Origin: Acidobacteriota bacterium
GTDB lineage: Bacteria > Acidobacteriota > Holophagae > Acanthopleuribacterales > Acanthopleuribacteraceae
Direction: 5' to 3'
NCBI GenBank assembly: GCA_020637335.1
Contig: JACJWC010000006.1
Coordinates: 186,001 to 250,000 of the forward strand
Length of the DNA stretch: 64,000 bases
Below, one piece after another: positions 8,518 to 16,552 of the stretch. The position numbers and the translations under genes were made by a program. Below the pieces are notes generated by a model that worked only from the letters and a program-made list of their open reading frames with translations, had not been told where the DNA came from and ran no database searches. Each line of letters begins with the position of its first letter. Position 1 is the stretch's first letter.

Positions 8518-9396
8518 TTAGATCAATCCTTGCCAGCCTTGATCGCAGGCAGCAAATTGTCGACAAATGGATTCTCTCAGCTCATCAGCGAGCACTCCCG
8601 CTTCGGCTTGTTTGACATTCTCCAGTAAGTGCTCTGGGTTTGCTGTGCCTACCAAAGCGCTGGACACGGCGGGATAGGACAGCACAAAGCGCAAGGCCAG
8701 GTCCGGCCAGGTCAGTTGCGGGGGTGGACCCATCGCTAACATGCGGTGCCAATAAGCCTCGGCGTGGAACCCAGCCGGACAATTTGGAAAGCGCCACACA
8801 CCGTTGCCAAGCGGGCGTTTGGCCAAAATGCCGATGCCCTGAGCATGGACCTGTTGCATACCGTCCCCCAGGAAAGCCTGATCGAAAACGTTTATGGAGG
8901 TTTCCAAAACATCCAGCCAGCCGCCCGCAAGGGCATAGTCGCGCGCCTCGTTTTCCCCGGAGTAACCGATCGCCCGCACATGACCTTTCTGCTTGCATTC
9001 AAGCAAGGCCTGGATGACATCACCGCGCTGCAAGGTCTCAAGCGGACATGAATGTAATAAAACCACATCTAAATAATCCGTTTGCATCGTGTCCAGCGCT
9101 TTTTGGACTCCGGCCGCAACACTCTCAAAAGTCCAGTCCACAACACCCGGCACGCCATAACCCACTTTAGTTGCCAATACGATCTCCCGGCGCATGGAAC
9201 CGAGAAACGCGCCCAATCGCGATTCGGATAAACCGTAACTTGGTGCGGTATCAAACAAAGTGATACCCGAATCTAGGGCAACCTTTAACAGGTGTTCCAC
9301 GTGGCACGCCGGCAAATCGGGGGACCCGATGGACCCGGCACCAAAGCCCAGCTCACTCACTTGAAGCCCGGTTGATCCCAACTGGCGCATTTTCAT
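8518..9396 (-). CDS. Aldo/keto reductase
   Basis: A 292-residue NAD(P)H-dependent oxidoreductase with a TIM-barrel fold. The aldo/keto reductase tetrad is visible as D49, Y54, K77 and H115 (FDTAPSYG, ATKVGYG, VLLHS). The N-terminus RQLGSTGLQVSELGFG and the overall layout resemble the L-galactose or D-threo-aldose 1-dehydrogenase branch, but the substrate cannot be read from sequence. The start follows GGAGAAACGGAC. It lies on the same strand as its neighbours, with gaps of 63 bases to the amidotransferase and 107 bases to the SRPBCC gene, so co-transcription is possible but not shown. Confidence 0.88.
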   Translation of the reverse strand: MKMRQLGSTGLQVSELGFGAGSIGSPDLPACHVEHLLKVALDSGITLFDTAPSYGLSESRLGAFLGSMRREIVLATKVGYGVPGVVDWTFESVAAGVQKALDTMQTDYLDVVLLHSCPLETLQRGDVIQALLECKQKGHVRAIGYSGENEARDYALAGGWLDVLETSINVFDQAFLGDGMQQVHAQGIGILAKRPLGNGVWRFPNCPAGFHAEAYWHRMLAMGPPPQLTWPDLALRFVLSYPAVSSALVGTANPEHLLENVKQAEAGVLADELRESICRQFAACDQGWQGLI

Positions 9397-9503
9397 GTCC
9401 GTTTCTCCATTCGGGCAGCATAACCAAAAAGAACAGGAGCTTCTACCTACTTCTCACAGGGCTTATCGCAGTGAAGCTATGGAAAAGCCAATCTGCTTTC
9501 CAA

Positions 9504-9995
9504 CTAGGTGGGGCTATTCGCTGGCAATACCAATGCTCGTTTTGGCCTGGACCGATTAAAGCGCTGCTCAATGACTTCGTACCTGTATGCAAAGATGCGT
9601 TTAACTTGTTCGCGTACCCAAGGTTTGGCCAGGGTCCCGAAAAGGCCAAAACGCGGTTTAAAAAGAATGTGATCCTTCATCAAAGTACGTGGTCCATGGT
9701 CTTCAAAGTAGTGCAGGTGTTCCCAAACTGCGTATGGCCCTTTTTTTTGGACGTCCATAAACTGAACACCGGGTTCCCATCGCTTAATCACTGAAACCCA
9801 ACGCAGGGGTATTCCATACAGACGAATGCGGTACTCAATCTCGGTACCCGCGTCAATCTGAGGCGTGGTTTTGCCCAGGACCTCGAAACCCAACCAGGGC
9901 GGCGTCAACTCAGAAAGGTTGTACTCATCGCAGAAATACGACCAGACCCGCGAAACGGGCTGATCGATCCATTGTTCAAATGCCAAAACATCCAT
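9504..9995 (-). CDS. SRPBCC (START/Bet v1-like) family protein
   Basis: A 163-residue small-ligand-binding fold typical of the SRPBCC superfamily: a first strand with FEQWIDQPVSRVWSYF, then GFEVLG, a central Y-R-I-R strand with WVSVIKRWEPG, and a long C-terminal helix with WVREQVKRIFAYRYE. Members bind or modify hydrophobic ligands, and some are cyclases or stress proteins; the role here is unknown. The start at 9995 follows GGAGATGTTGTC. That ribosome site lies partly inside a perfect 7-bp inverted repeat (10005-10025), which suggests translational control. A longer frame with 16 extra residues is less likely. Confidence 0.8.
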   Translation of the reverse strand: MDVLAFEQWIDQPVSRVWSYFCDEYNLSELTPPWLGFEVLGKTTPQIDAGTEIEYRIRLYGIPLRWVSVIKRWEPGVQFMDVQKKGPYAVWEHLHYFEDHGPRTLMKDHILFKPRFGLFGTLAKPWVREQVKRIFAYRYEVIEQRFNRSRPKRALVLPANSPT

Positions 9996-10004
9996 GACAA
10001 CATC

Positions 10005-10025
10005 TCCTGCAAGAATTCTGCAGGA
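10005..10025 (-). promoter_or_regulatory. Inverted repeat overlapping the SRPBCC ribosome-binding site
   Basis: TCCTGCA-agaattc-TGCAGGA forms a perfect 7-bp stem. On the minus-strand transcript its 3' arm contains the AGGA of the Shine-Dalgarno sequence, nine bases before the start codon. Folding would hide the ribosome site. Upstream on the minus strand, TATAAA is a plausible -10, so the repeat would lie in a short leader. Confidence 0.4.
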
Positions 10026-10086
10026 AAACTCTGTTATGTTCAATTATTTTATAGACTTTTAATGGGCATTACATGAAAAAGAGCAA

Positions 10087-10114
10087 TAAAAAAGCCGGTC
10101 CCGAAGGACCGGCT
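10087..10114 (-). terminator. Rho-independent terminator of the M4 protease gene
   Basis: The 9-bp perfect stem AGCCGGTCC/GGACCGGCT with a four-base loop is followed on the minus strand by TTTTTTATT. It lies 27 bases past the protease stop codon. Confidence 0.9.
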
Positions 10115-10140
10115 CGTTGGATTAACCACTGGTGAAGTAG

Positions 10141-12321
10141 TTAGGGTTCGTAGTAGGCATCCAAGCGGAGACCCGAGTAGGCACTGTAACCACGGATTCC
10201 GATGTGCCAGGTCCCAGCTGTGGGGTTAGCAATCGTAACCGTTTCGTTGTTGCCGTTGAGGTAAGGACGATAGTCGTAGGAAGAGGTGGTGGGTTTGGCG
10301 CCGTAGCGAACGTAGAGGTCGGCATCACCGGAACCACCGCTGATTTTGATTTCGAGTTGGGACATTCCAGAGGGAACATCAATGGTCCAGTAGTTGAAGG
10401 AGCGACGTGCACCGGAAAGGTTGGTTTCAGTGAAACCGCCACCTTGGCCACCGCCGCCACCACCGGGTTCGGTGTAGCTAACGGTCAGGGTCACACCCGA
10501 ATAGGTCGAGTAAGCTTTGATGCCGATGTAGTAATCGCCAGCAGAAGTCGTGGCATAAGCACAAGACTCACTGTTACCGTTTTTGTACGGACGGCAGTCA
10601 TAAGAAGACTCAGTCGGTTGCGAACCGAATTTGGTGTAGAGGTCAGCATCGCCACTGCCACCAGAGATGGCAACTTGCAGGTTGGAAGCGCCAGCAGGAA
10701 CGGCGATTTTGTACATTTTCCAGGCACCAGTTGAATCGGAAAGACCGGAAACGGTAGAGGGGTTGGTCAGGGTGACAACACCGCCACCGCCGCCACCGCC
10801 GCCGCCACCGCCAGTGGTGGTGATACCAACTGCGGAGAAGGCTGCGCCAACATCAGAAGTGCTGTAACCCAAGTCGCTTGCGGCATCAACAACGCCTTGA
10901 GCGGCATTGGTGAAGTTGGAAGAGGAAGTCCAGTAGACACGGTTGGCACGAACAAATACTTCGAAAGCTTTACGGGTGGTCCAGCCAGAAGTGGTGGACA
11001 GCAAGTAGAAGGCTTTGTTGAATACGCCTGAGCTATAGTGAACGTCCAGGCCGTTGTAGTATTGAGAAGCGTTGTCAATCGAATTGCCATCCAGGGGCGG
11101 ATTGTTCATGTAGCGCAGGGAGCCATTGCCTTTGAAGATGTCGGCGCCGACTTTCCAGTCGTTGGATCCGCGCATGAAAAACTCAGCAGCTTCGCCAGCC
11201 ATGTCGGAGAAAGCTTCGTTAATCCCACCGGATTGACCCGAGTAGGCCAGGTTGGAATTTTGTTCCGTAAACCCGTGGCTAACTTCGTGAGCAGAAACGT
11301 CCAGGCTAACCAAGGGGTAGAAGGTGGAGGCACCATCGCCGAAGGTCATTGCAGAACCGTTCCAGAATGCGTTTTCGTAGTTGGAAGAATAGTGAACGCG
11401 CATTTGTAATTGGAAGGTCAGAGGTGCAACACCGTACCATTGGTTGTACATGTCAAAAATGACGCCACCAAAATAAAGGGCATCGTTGATCGGCGAATAA
11501 GCGCCGTTGATGGCTTTAAAGGTGTTGTTGTAGCAGGTGTAAGAGAAAGCAGTGCTGCCAGAAGTACCGTGGTTCAAGTTCACGGCGCGAACGTTGGTAT
11601 TGTTCATGGTGCAGGTAGAACCGGAAGCGGTCACATTCAAATAACCAAAGTTAGTACCGTATTGATATTGGCCGGTTTTTTGGTTGCCGCCAGGGCCTGT
11701 ACCATTGGCATGTTGCAGGTTTTCGTAGGCAAACAGGATTTGACCAGACTGTGCATCAACGATGAAGGTCGGACGGGTCGGGTTGCCACCTTTTAAAGAA
11801 TCAGAGAAGAAGGATACGTGATAAGCCAGTTTGGCAACGCCTTCACCGGTATAAATCACCAAGCGCGAAACTTCGTTCTCGTAAATGGCAGCTTTGCCCA
11901 GGCTGTCCGAGCTGCTGATGCCTTTCATTTTTTCCAACGCGGTTTGCGCGCTGAATTTGGGGCTAACGGATTTTAATTCACCCGGAATACCCACAACCGA
12001 ACGGCCGTGTAATCTGAAAATTTCACCGCGATTGGTGGTGCTTACAACAATTTGTTCGCCCCAAACGGGAACGCCCAAATAAGTTTGATCGTAACGGGTA
12101 TGACGAATACCCTTTTCATCCACAAAGTCGTTTACAAAATTTAAATCTTCATTAGCGCTCAACCCCAGAGTCGAATATAAATCGCCTGCTGAGCGGGACT
12201 GGAAAAGAAGGTTGTCTTGGTTGGCGCGCAGGTCAATAACGTCCGACGCGAATAATGAAATTGCCGTTACTGCGAGGAGGAACGGCGTAAGTCCTAACCG
12301 TAACAGGTTACGAATGGTCAT
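10141..12321 (-). CDS. Secreted thermolysin-like (M4) metalloprotease with two PPC domains
   Basis: A 726-residue neutral zinc protease. A Sec signal peptide (MTIRNLLRLGL and a hydrophobic core ending about residue 25) is followed by an FTP-type propeptide and the M4 catalytic domain with H345-E346-V347-S348-H349 and zinc ligand E369 (GGINEAFSD). A poly-glycine linker then joins two similar PPC (pre-peptidase C-terminal) domains of about 90 residues, each with SGGSGDADLY; a second Gly-rich linker separates them. The PPC domains are normally removed during or after export. The start at 12321 follows GGGAGG; a frame 35 codons longer has no ribosome site. On the minus strand, TTGCAT-17-TAGACT is a weak promoter candidate. 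A strong terminator follows the gene. Confidence 0.95.
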   Translation of the reverse strand: MTIRNLLRLGLTPFLLAVTAISLFASDVIDLRANQDNLLFQSRSAGDLYSTLGLSANEDLNFVNDFVDEKGIRHTRYDQTYLGVPVWGEQIVVSTTNRGEIFRLHGRSVVGIPGELKSVSPKFSAQTALEKMKGISSSDSLGKAAIYENEVSRLVIYTGEGVAKLAYHVSFFSDSLKGGNPTRPTFIVDAQSGQILFAYENLQHANGTGPGGNQKTGQYQYGTNFGYLNVTASGSTCTMNNTNVRAVNLNHGTSGSTAFSYTCYNNTFKAINGAYSPINDALYFGGVIFDMYNQWYGVAPLTFQLQMRVHYSSNYENAFWNGSAMTFGDGASTFYPLVSLDVSAHEVSHGFTEQNSNLAYSGQSGGINEAFSDMAGEAAEFFMRGSNDWKVGADIFKGNGSLRYMNNPPLDGNSIDNASQYYNGLDVHYSSGVFNKAFYLLSTTSGWTTRKAFEVFVRANRVYWTSSSNFTNAAQGVVDAASDLGYSTSDVGAAFSAVGITTTGGGGGGGGGGGVVTLTNPSTVSGLSDSTGAWKMYKIAVPAGASNLQVAISGGSGDADLYTKFGSQPTESSYDCRPYKNGNSESCAYATTSAGDYYIGIKAYSTYSGVTLTVSYTEPGGGGGGQGGGFTETNLSGARRSFNYWTIDVPSGMSQLEIKISGGSGDADLYVRYGAKPTTSSYDYRPYLNGNNETVTIANPTAGTWHIGIRGYSAYSGLRLDAYYEP
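10781..10813. repeat. GGN triplet repeat coding a poly-glycine linker
   Basis: CCG/CCA triplets run on the plus strand, and on the minus strand they encode eleven consecutive glycines between the M4 catalytic domain and the first PPC domain. A shorter Gly-rich linker near 10439-10471 separates the two PPC domains. This is low-complexity coding sequence that may vary in length. Confidence 0.85.
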
Positions 12322-12527
12322 GATTCCCTCCCAAAGGAATTTAGGTTTGTTTTCGGGCAGCAACACGAGACAGAAATAGCGTATTTCCACTCCAATAGTG
12401 CATGTAAATGGCCAGCGATACCGCAAAGTCTAAGCCCCGTGCCAAATGAATGCAATACTTTTTTTAAGGTTTCGTAAAAAAAGTGTAAAACTTCTTGCAA
12501 GAGCCTGGATATAAACGCTTTAAATTT

Positions 12528-13391
12528 TTACATCTCTCGGTCGGCCAAACGGAAACCGCGTTGATATTCCATTTTACAGTCTGAACAGGTCGGGATCTGG
12601 ATGCTAATCGCCCGCCACATTTCCGTGTTTTCAGGGTTGGGCGGTTCGTAGGCGATTTCGTAACGGACAAATTGGTCTTGGACCAATCGGGTCAGTTCAC
12701 GGCCCTGGAGTCCAATTAAAAAAGCACCGCCGTTGGCCCGACACAATTCCTCTAAAAATTCGATTTGGGCTCGAAGCAGCAAATGATCGTAGGGCTTTTC
12801 GGCTTGGCGCCAAAAGAAGATCGGAACGCCCAAACTTCGGGTTAAAGCGGCCAATTCCGCTTCTTTGGTGTGACTGAGCAGGTCGTGACCATCGCTGAAC
12901 ACGACCAACACTTTCGGACCTGAACGTTGTACCAAATCGCGCAAAGCAGAGGCCATACCGTCCCAAAGTGCCGAACTGCCTAAAATTTGAAGCTGATCCA
13001 AAGCGGTCTCTAACTGCGCTCTATCCTGACTAAAGGCTTGAAAACAGCGGTACTCACCTGAAAAGAAGGCCAGGCTGATGGCATCTTCATTCTTCTTTTC
13101 GCGAATTAAACCGCGGGCCAAGGCAATCGCTTTAGGCAAATCGGACTCCTGGCTTGCCGACAAATCAAATAAAAGCATGATGTTACCTGGAACACTTTTT
13201 TGTTCCAGATGGTTGATAGGCAGAGCCGTTCCGTTTTCCAACAGTTGAACGTCACCCAAGGCCAGTTTGGGTTGTTTGCCGCGCATATCCTGAACGCGCA
13301 GGGAAAGAGTGACCCGCGAAACCCGTTCGACCAAATCGACCTGGATGGAATCCTGGAAACACAAAAGGAAACCCATCATCCACATGCGCAA
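12528..13391 (-). CDS. Secreted VWA-domain (VWFA-related) protein
   Basis: A 287-residue protein with a von Willebrand factor A domain. The MIDAS-type motif D-L-S-A-S follows MLLFD near residue 75, and FSDGHD and later strands complete the fold. An N-terminal beta strand region (VTLSLRVQDMRGKQP) precedes it, in the arrangement common in Acidobacteriota VWFA-related proteins. The C-terminus has a CSDCKM pair. The N-terminal leader is short (MWMMGFLLCF). The start is either TTG at 13391, five bases after GGAGG, or the ATG two codons later; I keep the longer. The role is unknown. It is divergent from the flippase gene. Confidence 0.75.
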   Translation of the reverse strand: MRMWMMGFLLCFQDSIQVDLVERVSRVTLSLRVQDMRGKQPKLALGDVQLLENGTALPINHLEQKSVPGNIMLLFDLSASQESDLPKAIALARGLIREKKNEDAISLAFFSGEYRCFQAFSQDRAQLETALDQLQILGSSALWDGMASALRDLVQRSGPKVLVVFSDGHDLLSHTKEAELAALTRSLGVPIFFWRQAEKPYDHLLLRAQIEFLEELCRANGGAFLIGLQGRELTRLVQDQFVRYEIAYEPPNPENTEMWRAISIQIPTCSDCKMEYQRGFRLADREM

Positions 13392-13470
13392 TCGCTCCTC
13401 CGTTCGTCAAAGAAATCCAGTATAGTATGACCCGATCGCTCAGGCGGGTAGGCATTTGGTGAGGTTGGCC

Positions 13471-14874
13471 ATGTTTCGACAAACGGTTTGGTATTCGCTC
13501 TCCGCGGCCGCCAGTCGAATTCTCGCCTATTTCCTGTATGTCTATGCCGGTTATCAGTTCGGACCGGAGACTTTTGGCCGGTTTGGCAACCAAAGTACCT
13601 ACTTAATGGTTTTTATGATCTTCTCCAGCTTTGGACTGGATCTGTGGTTGACCCGAACGACCAGCGGTCAGGTATTGGGTCAGGCTGATTTTTGGCGTGT
13701 GGTAAGCCTCCGCATCGGGTTGACCAGTGCACTGACCCTTCCTATCGCGCTGTTGATCGGCCTGAAAGTATTTGGTGTTGCCATTTGGGGCGCTATCCCT
13801 GAAGCGTTGGTGTTGCTGAGCTCGCTGTACTTCGACCACATTGGCCTGACGGCCGGCGCCATTTTCGAAGGTCGCAAAAAATTGTCGACCAGTGCCAATC
13901 TCAGCATGATTCGCTTCATCAGCTTAACGGTATTTGGCGCCAGCCTGCTTTATTTCCATCCTACTTTGATGAGCCTCAATTTGGCTTTCCTGTTGTCCTC
14001 CATCACCCGTGCCTGTATTGCCTGGATTTGGGTCCGGCCCCAACTTTCAGGACCCAACCAAGGCTTCCAATGGCGCCAATTAATGCGCGAAGCTGGCCCA
14101 ATGGCGCTGCTCAACGGAATGGTCGCCCTGTATTTTCATATCGACAACCTAATGATCCCCGAACTGAGCAGTTTAAGTCAGGCCGGCTGGTATAAATCAG
14201 CTTATGTCATGATCGAAGCCCTCTTGTTTCTCTCGGCGGGTATTAGTTCGGCCCTTTTTCCGTACTTTTCAAAACCTCATATTCCAATTGAGCACAAGGC
14301 CATGCAGGCCAACATTGGCCTCAAGTACATGTTTTTAATGGCGTTCCCTATTGTATTCGGCGGCAATGTCATGGCAGAAACCCTGGTTCAATGGTTTTAC
14401 GGTGCCCAAGCTGAATCCTTCAGTGAGACAGCGACTGCCCTCGGCCTACTCCTTTGGGCCCTGCCCTTTATGTTTGCCAACAATACGCTTGTACGATTTT
14501 TTCTAGGCCTGCACTGGCACCGTGCCGTTCTGGTTCGGGTCGTGTGGATTGCTTTTTTGAACATCGCCATCAATGCGTACGCGATTCCGATCTGGGGATA
14601 TCGCGGCGCAGCTATTGCCACAATCATCAGCGAAGGCAGCCTTTTTCTTTTGCTGTCCTGGCGTTTGAACCGCCATGCTCGTTCTTTGCGCATCTGGTTT
14701 TGGTTTGGGGTTGCGGGTATTTTGGGCGCCGCGGTTTACCCTATCGCCCATATCCTGCTGGGTTGGCATCCCCTCTCGGCGATTCCCGGAGCCGCCCTTT
14801 TTTACGGCTTGCTCTTGTGGCTACTGCGGCTCATTCGTTTGGATGAATTGCGCCAATTTGGTGGTGCCGAATGA
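13471..14874 (+). CDS. Polysaccharide flippase (Wzx/MATE-type membrane protein)
   Basis: A 467-residue, highly hydrophobic protein with about twelve to fourteen predicted transmembrane helices. It has the N-terminal pattern of the oligosaccharide/lipid-linked sugar flippase family (YSLSAAASRILAYFLYVY, then YQFGPETFGRFG). It probably moves lipid-linked glycans across the inner membrane. The ATG at 13471 is chosen over a TTG 15 bases upstream because GAGG precedes it at suitable spacing. Its stop overlaps the tatD start by four bases (ATGA). No glycosyltransferase cluster surrounds it, so the substrate is unknown; the UDP-glucuronate gene at the window start is the nearest sugar function. Confidence 0.85.
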   Translation: MFRQTVWYSLSAAASRILAYFLYVYAGYQFGPETFGRFGNQSTYLMVFMIFSSFGLDLWLTRTTSGQVLGQADFWRVVSLRIGLTSALTLPIALLIGLKVFGVAIWGAIPEALVLLSSLYFDHIGLTAGAIFEGRKKLSTSANLSMIRFISLTVFGASLLYFHPTLMSLNLAFLLSSITRACIAWIWVRPQLSGPNQGFQWRQLMREAGPMALLNGMVALYFHIDNLMIPELSSLSQAGWYKSAYVMIEALLFLSAGISSALFPYFSKPHIPIEHKAMQANIGLKYMFLMAFPIVFGGNVMAETLVQWFYGAQAESFSETATALGLLLWALPFMFANNTLVRFFLGLHWHRAVLVRVVWIAFLNIAINAYAIPIWGYRGAAIATIISEGSLFLLLSWRLNRHARSLRIWFWFGVAGILGAAVYPIAHILLGWHPLSAIPGAALFYGLLLWLLRLIRLDELRQFGGAE

Positions 14875-15644
14875 ATTATTGGGACGCGCACTGCCATTTA
14901 AGTGATCTACGTCTGGACACGGCATGGCCCGCAATGATCCAACGCGCCCAAGCAGCCGGAATATCCACCTTTTTGCTGGGTGGGGTCAGCCCCGAAGAAT
15001 GGCAACGCCAAAGCTTGCTGCCGGATTGTTGCTTACCCGTATTTGGCCTGCATCCCTGGACCGTCATTGAACAGGACGAGGAGACCTTAGAAACCGCCTT
15101 TAATCTTCTAATGTCCGAAGTTAGCTGGGTTCGCGCCATTGGTGAGACGGGCTGTGACTTCCATCCCCGGTTTCCCAAATCCAGTCATTCGCGCCAAATC
15201 ACCTGGTTAGAACGTCACCTGGACCTGGCCCAAAAGGTCCACAAACCCATTGTTTTGCATGTGGTTCGCGCACACAGCCCCGTCTTGGAAACCCTGAAGC
15301 ATCATCCTGTGGAAAGGGCTGGCCTGATACACAGCTTTTTTGGCAGCTTTGAAACAGCTCAGCAATATCACCAATTGGGCTTCCTGATTTCGATAGGCCC
15401 AGCATTGCTCGACTCCCGCTCGGAAAAATTAAGGCAAGCGGTTAGCCGTATGCCCTTAGACTGGATCGTTGTAGAATCTGACGCGCCGGATCAAAAACCC
15501 CGATCCGAAACCACCGAATGGAATGAACCGACGGTCGTCCTCAAGATTGCAATCGCGATCGCCGAAATAAAAGGGTGTCCGGCTGAGCACGTTTTAAGCG
15601 GCAGTGCCGCTCGCCTCCGGCAACTACTGGGAGAACTGACATGA
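14871..15644 (+). CDS. tatD: TatD-family metal-dependent hydrolase
   Basis: A 257-residue amidohydrolase-fold enzyme. TatD proteins are 3'-5' DNA/RNA exonucleases or related phosphodiesterases in the cytoplasm. Metal-ligand motifs are DAHCHL at the N-terminus, GETGCDF near residue 86, VLHVVRAH, IHSFFG and VESDAP near the C-terminus. It overlaps the flippase stop and the tcdA start by four bases each, so translation is probably coupled. The specific family member (TatD, YcfH or YjjV type) is not resolved. Confidence 0.88.
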   Translation: MNYWDAHCHLSDLRLDTAWPAMIQRAQAAGISTFLLGGVSPEEWQRQSLLPDCCLPVFGLHPWTVIEQDEETLETAFNLLMSEVSWVRAIGETGCDFHPRFPKSSHSRQITWLERHLDLAQKVHKPIVLHVVRAHSPVLETLKHHPVERAGLIHSFFGSFETAQQYHQLGFLISIGPALLDSRSEKLRQAVSRMPLDWIVVESDAPDQKPRSETTEWNEPTVVLKIAIAIAEIKGCPAEHVLSGSAARLRQLLGELT

Positions 15645-16552
15645 ATTTTGATTTTTTACCACAGCAGGAAGGCTCCGAGGCGGATGAAACCTACAAGCTG
15701 CATCGGCGCTTTGACCGGATGGGCCGTTTGGTTGGCGATAGCGCCATGAAAAAATTGATGGATGCGCATGTCATGGTAATCGGACTGGGTGGCGTGGGCT
15801 CTTATGCGGCCGAAATGTTGGTGCGCAGCGGTATCGGCCGATTGACCTTAGTGGATTTTGACGAAGTCTGTATCACCAATGTGAACCGCCAACTGCACGC
15901 CATGCAAGGCAGTATTGGAAAGCCGAAAGTGTCCATCCTGGCCGAGCGATTCCAGAAGATCAATCCCAAAGCGGAAATCGAGGCCTTGGTCCAATTTTAC
16001 AACCAGGAACACGCTGCAGAGATCTTGGACCGCCAACCGCAATACGTCATTGACGCCATCGACAGTGTCACGTCCAAAGCCCATTTATTGGCCGAATGTA
16101 TCCAACGCGGGATCCGGGTTGTCAGTTCGGCTGGAGCTGGCGGTCGTTTTGATCCCACCCAAATTCGTGTAACCGATCTAGCAGCCACCACCTGGGACCC
16201 CCTTGCGCGCTCCATCCGTAAGATATTACGCGGCCAGTACGATTTTCCAGCCAACCAGCAATTTGGCATTCCTTGTGTCTTCAGTAGTGAACCCGTCAGC
16301 ATGCCTCAGGAACTTTCCTACGACAATGGCCAAGGGTTTCGCTGTGTGTGTCCGCAGGGCCAAAACGAATATTTCACGTGTGACAATCGCAATCTGATCC
16401 ATGGGACCGCGGGATTCGTAACCGGAACGTTTGGTTTTGTTAGCGCTAGTTTGGTCGTCCGTCACTTGGTCGGCAACTACATTTGGCCGGTTTCTGGCGA
16501 AGCATTGCCGCCCATTGCCGAGCGCAACCAGTTAGCTGCCCCGATCGGATAA
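15641..16552 (+). CDS. tcdA: tRNA threonylcarbamoyladenosine dehydratase-like ThiF/E1 protein
   Basis: A 303-residue E1-like adenylating enzyme that in this family converts t6A37 in tRNA to cyclic ct6A. Evidence includes HRRFDRMGRLVGD at the N-terminus, the ATP-binding GLGGVGSYAAEMLVRSG, the block LVDFDEVCITNVNRQ and VIDAIDSVTSKA. The C-terminal block FSSEPVSMPQ is also a family trait. It starts inside the tatD stop (ATGA). Its last 21 bases overlap the 3' end of cca, which encodes another tRNA enzyme on the opposite strand. Confidence 0.9.
   Translation: MNFDFLPQQEGSEADETYKLHRRFDRMGRLVGDSAMKKLMDAHVMVIGLGGVGSYAAEMLVRSGIGRLTLVDFDEVCITNVNRQLHAMQGSIGKPKVSILAERFQKINPKAEIEALVQFYNQEHAAEILDRQPQYVIDAIDSVTSKAHLLAECIQRGIRVVSSAGAGGRFDPTQIRVTDLAATTWDPLARSIRKILRGQYDFPANQQFGIPCVFSSEPVSMPQELSYDNGQGFRCVCPQGQNEYFTCDNRNLIHGTAGFVTGTFGFVSASLVVRHLVGNYIWPVSGEALPPIAERNQLAAPIG

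Noticed and set aside
10204..10734. Plus-strand frame of 176 codons opposite the M4 protease
   Set aside because: Its Val/Thr-rich translation is the mirror of the two PPC domain repeats, not a gene.
10439..10813. Repeated GC-rich triplets suggesting a CRISPR-like or satellite repeat
   Set aside because: They are in-frame glycine codons of the protease linkers, without spacers or regular repeat units.
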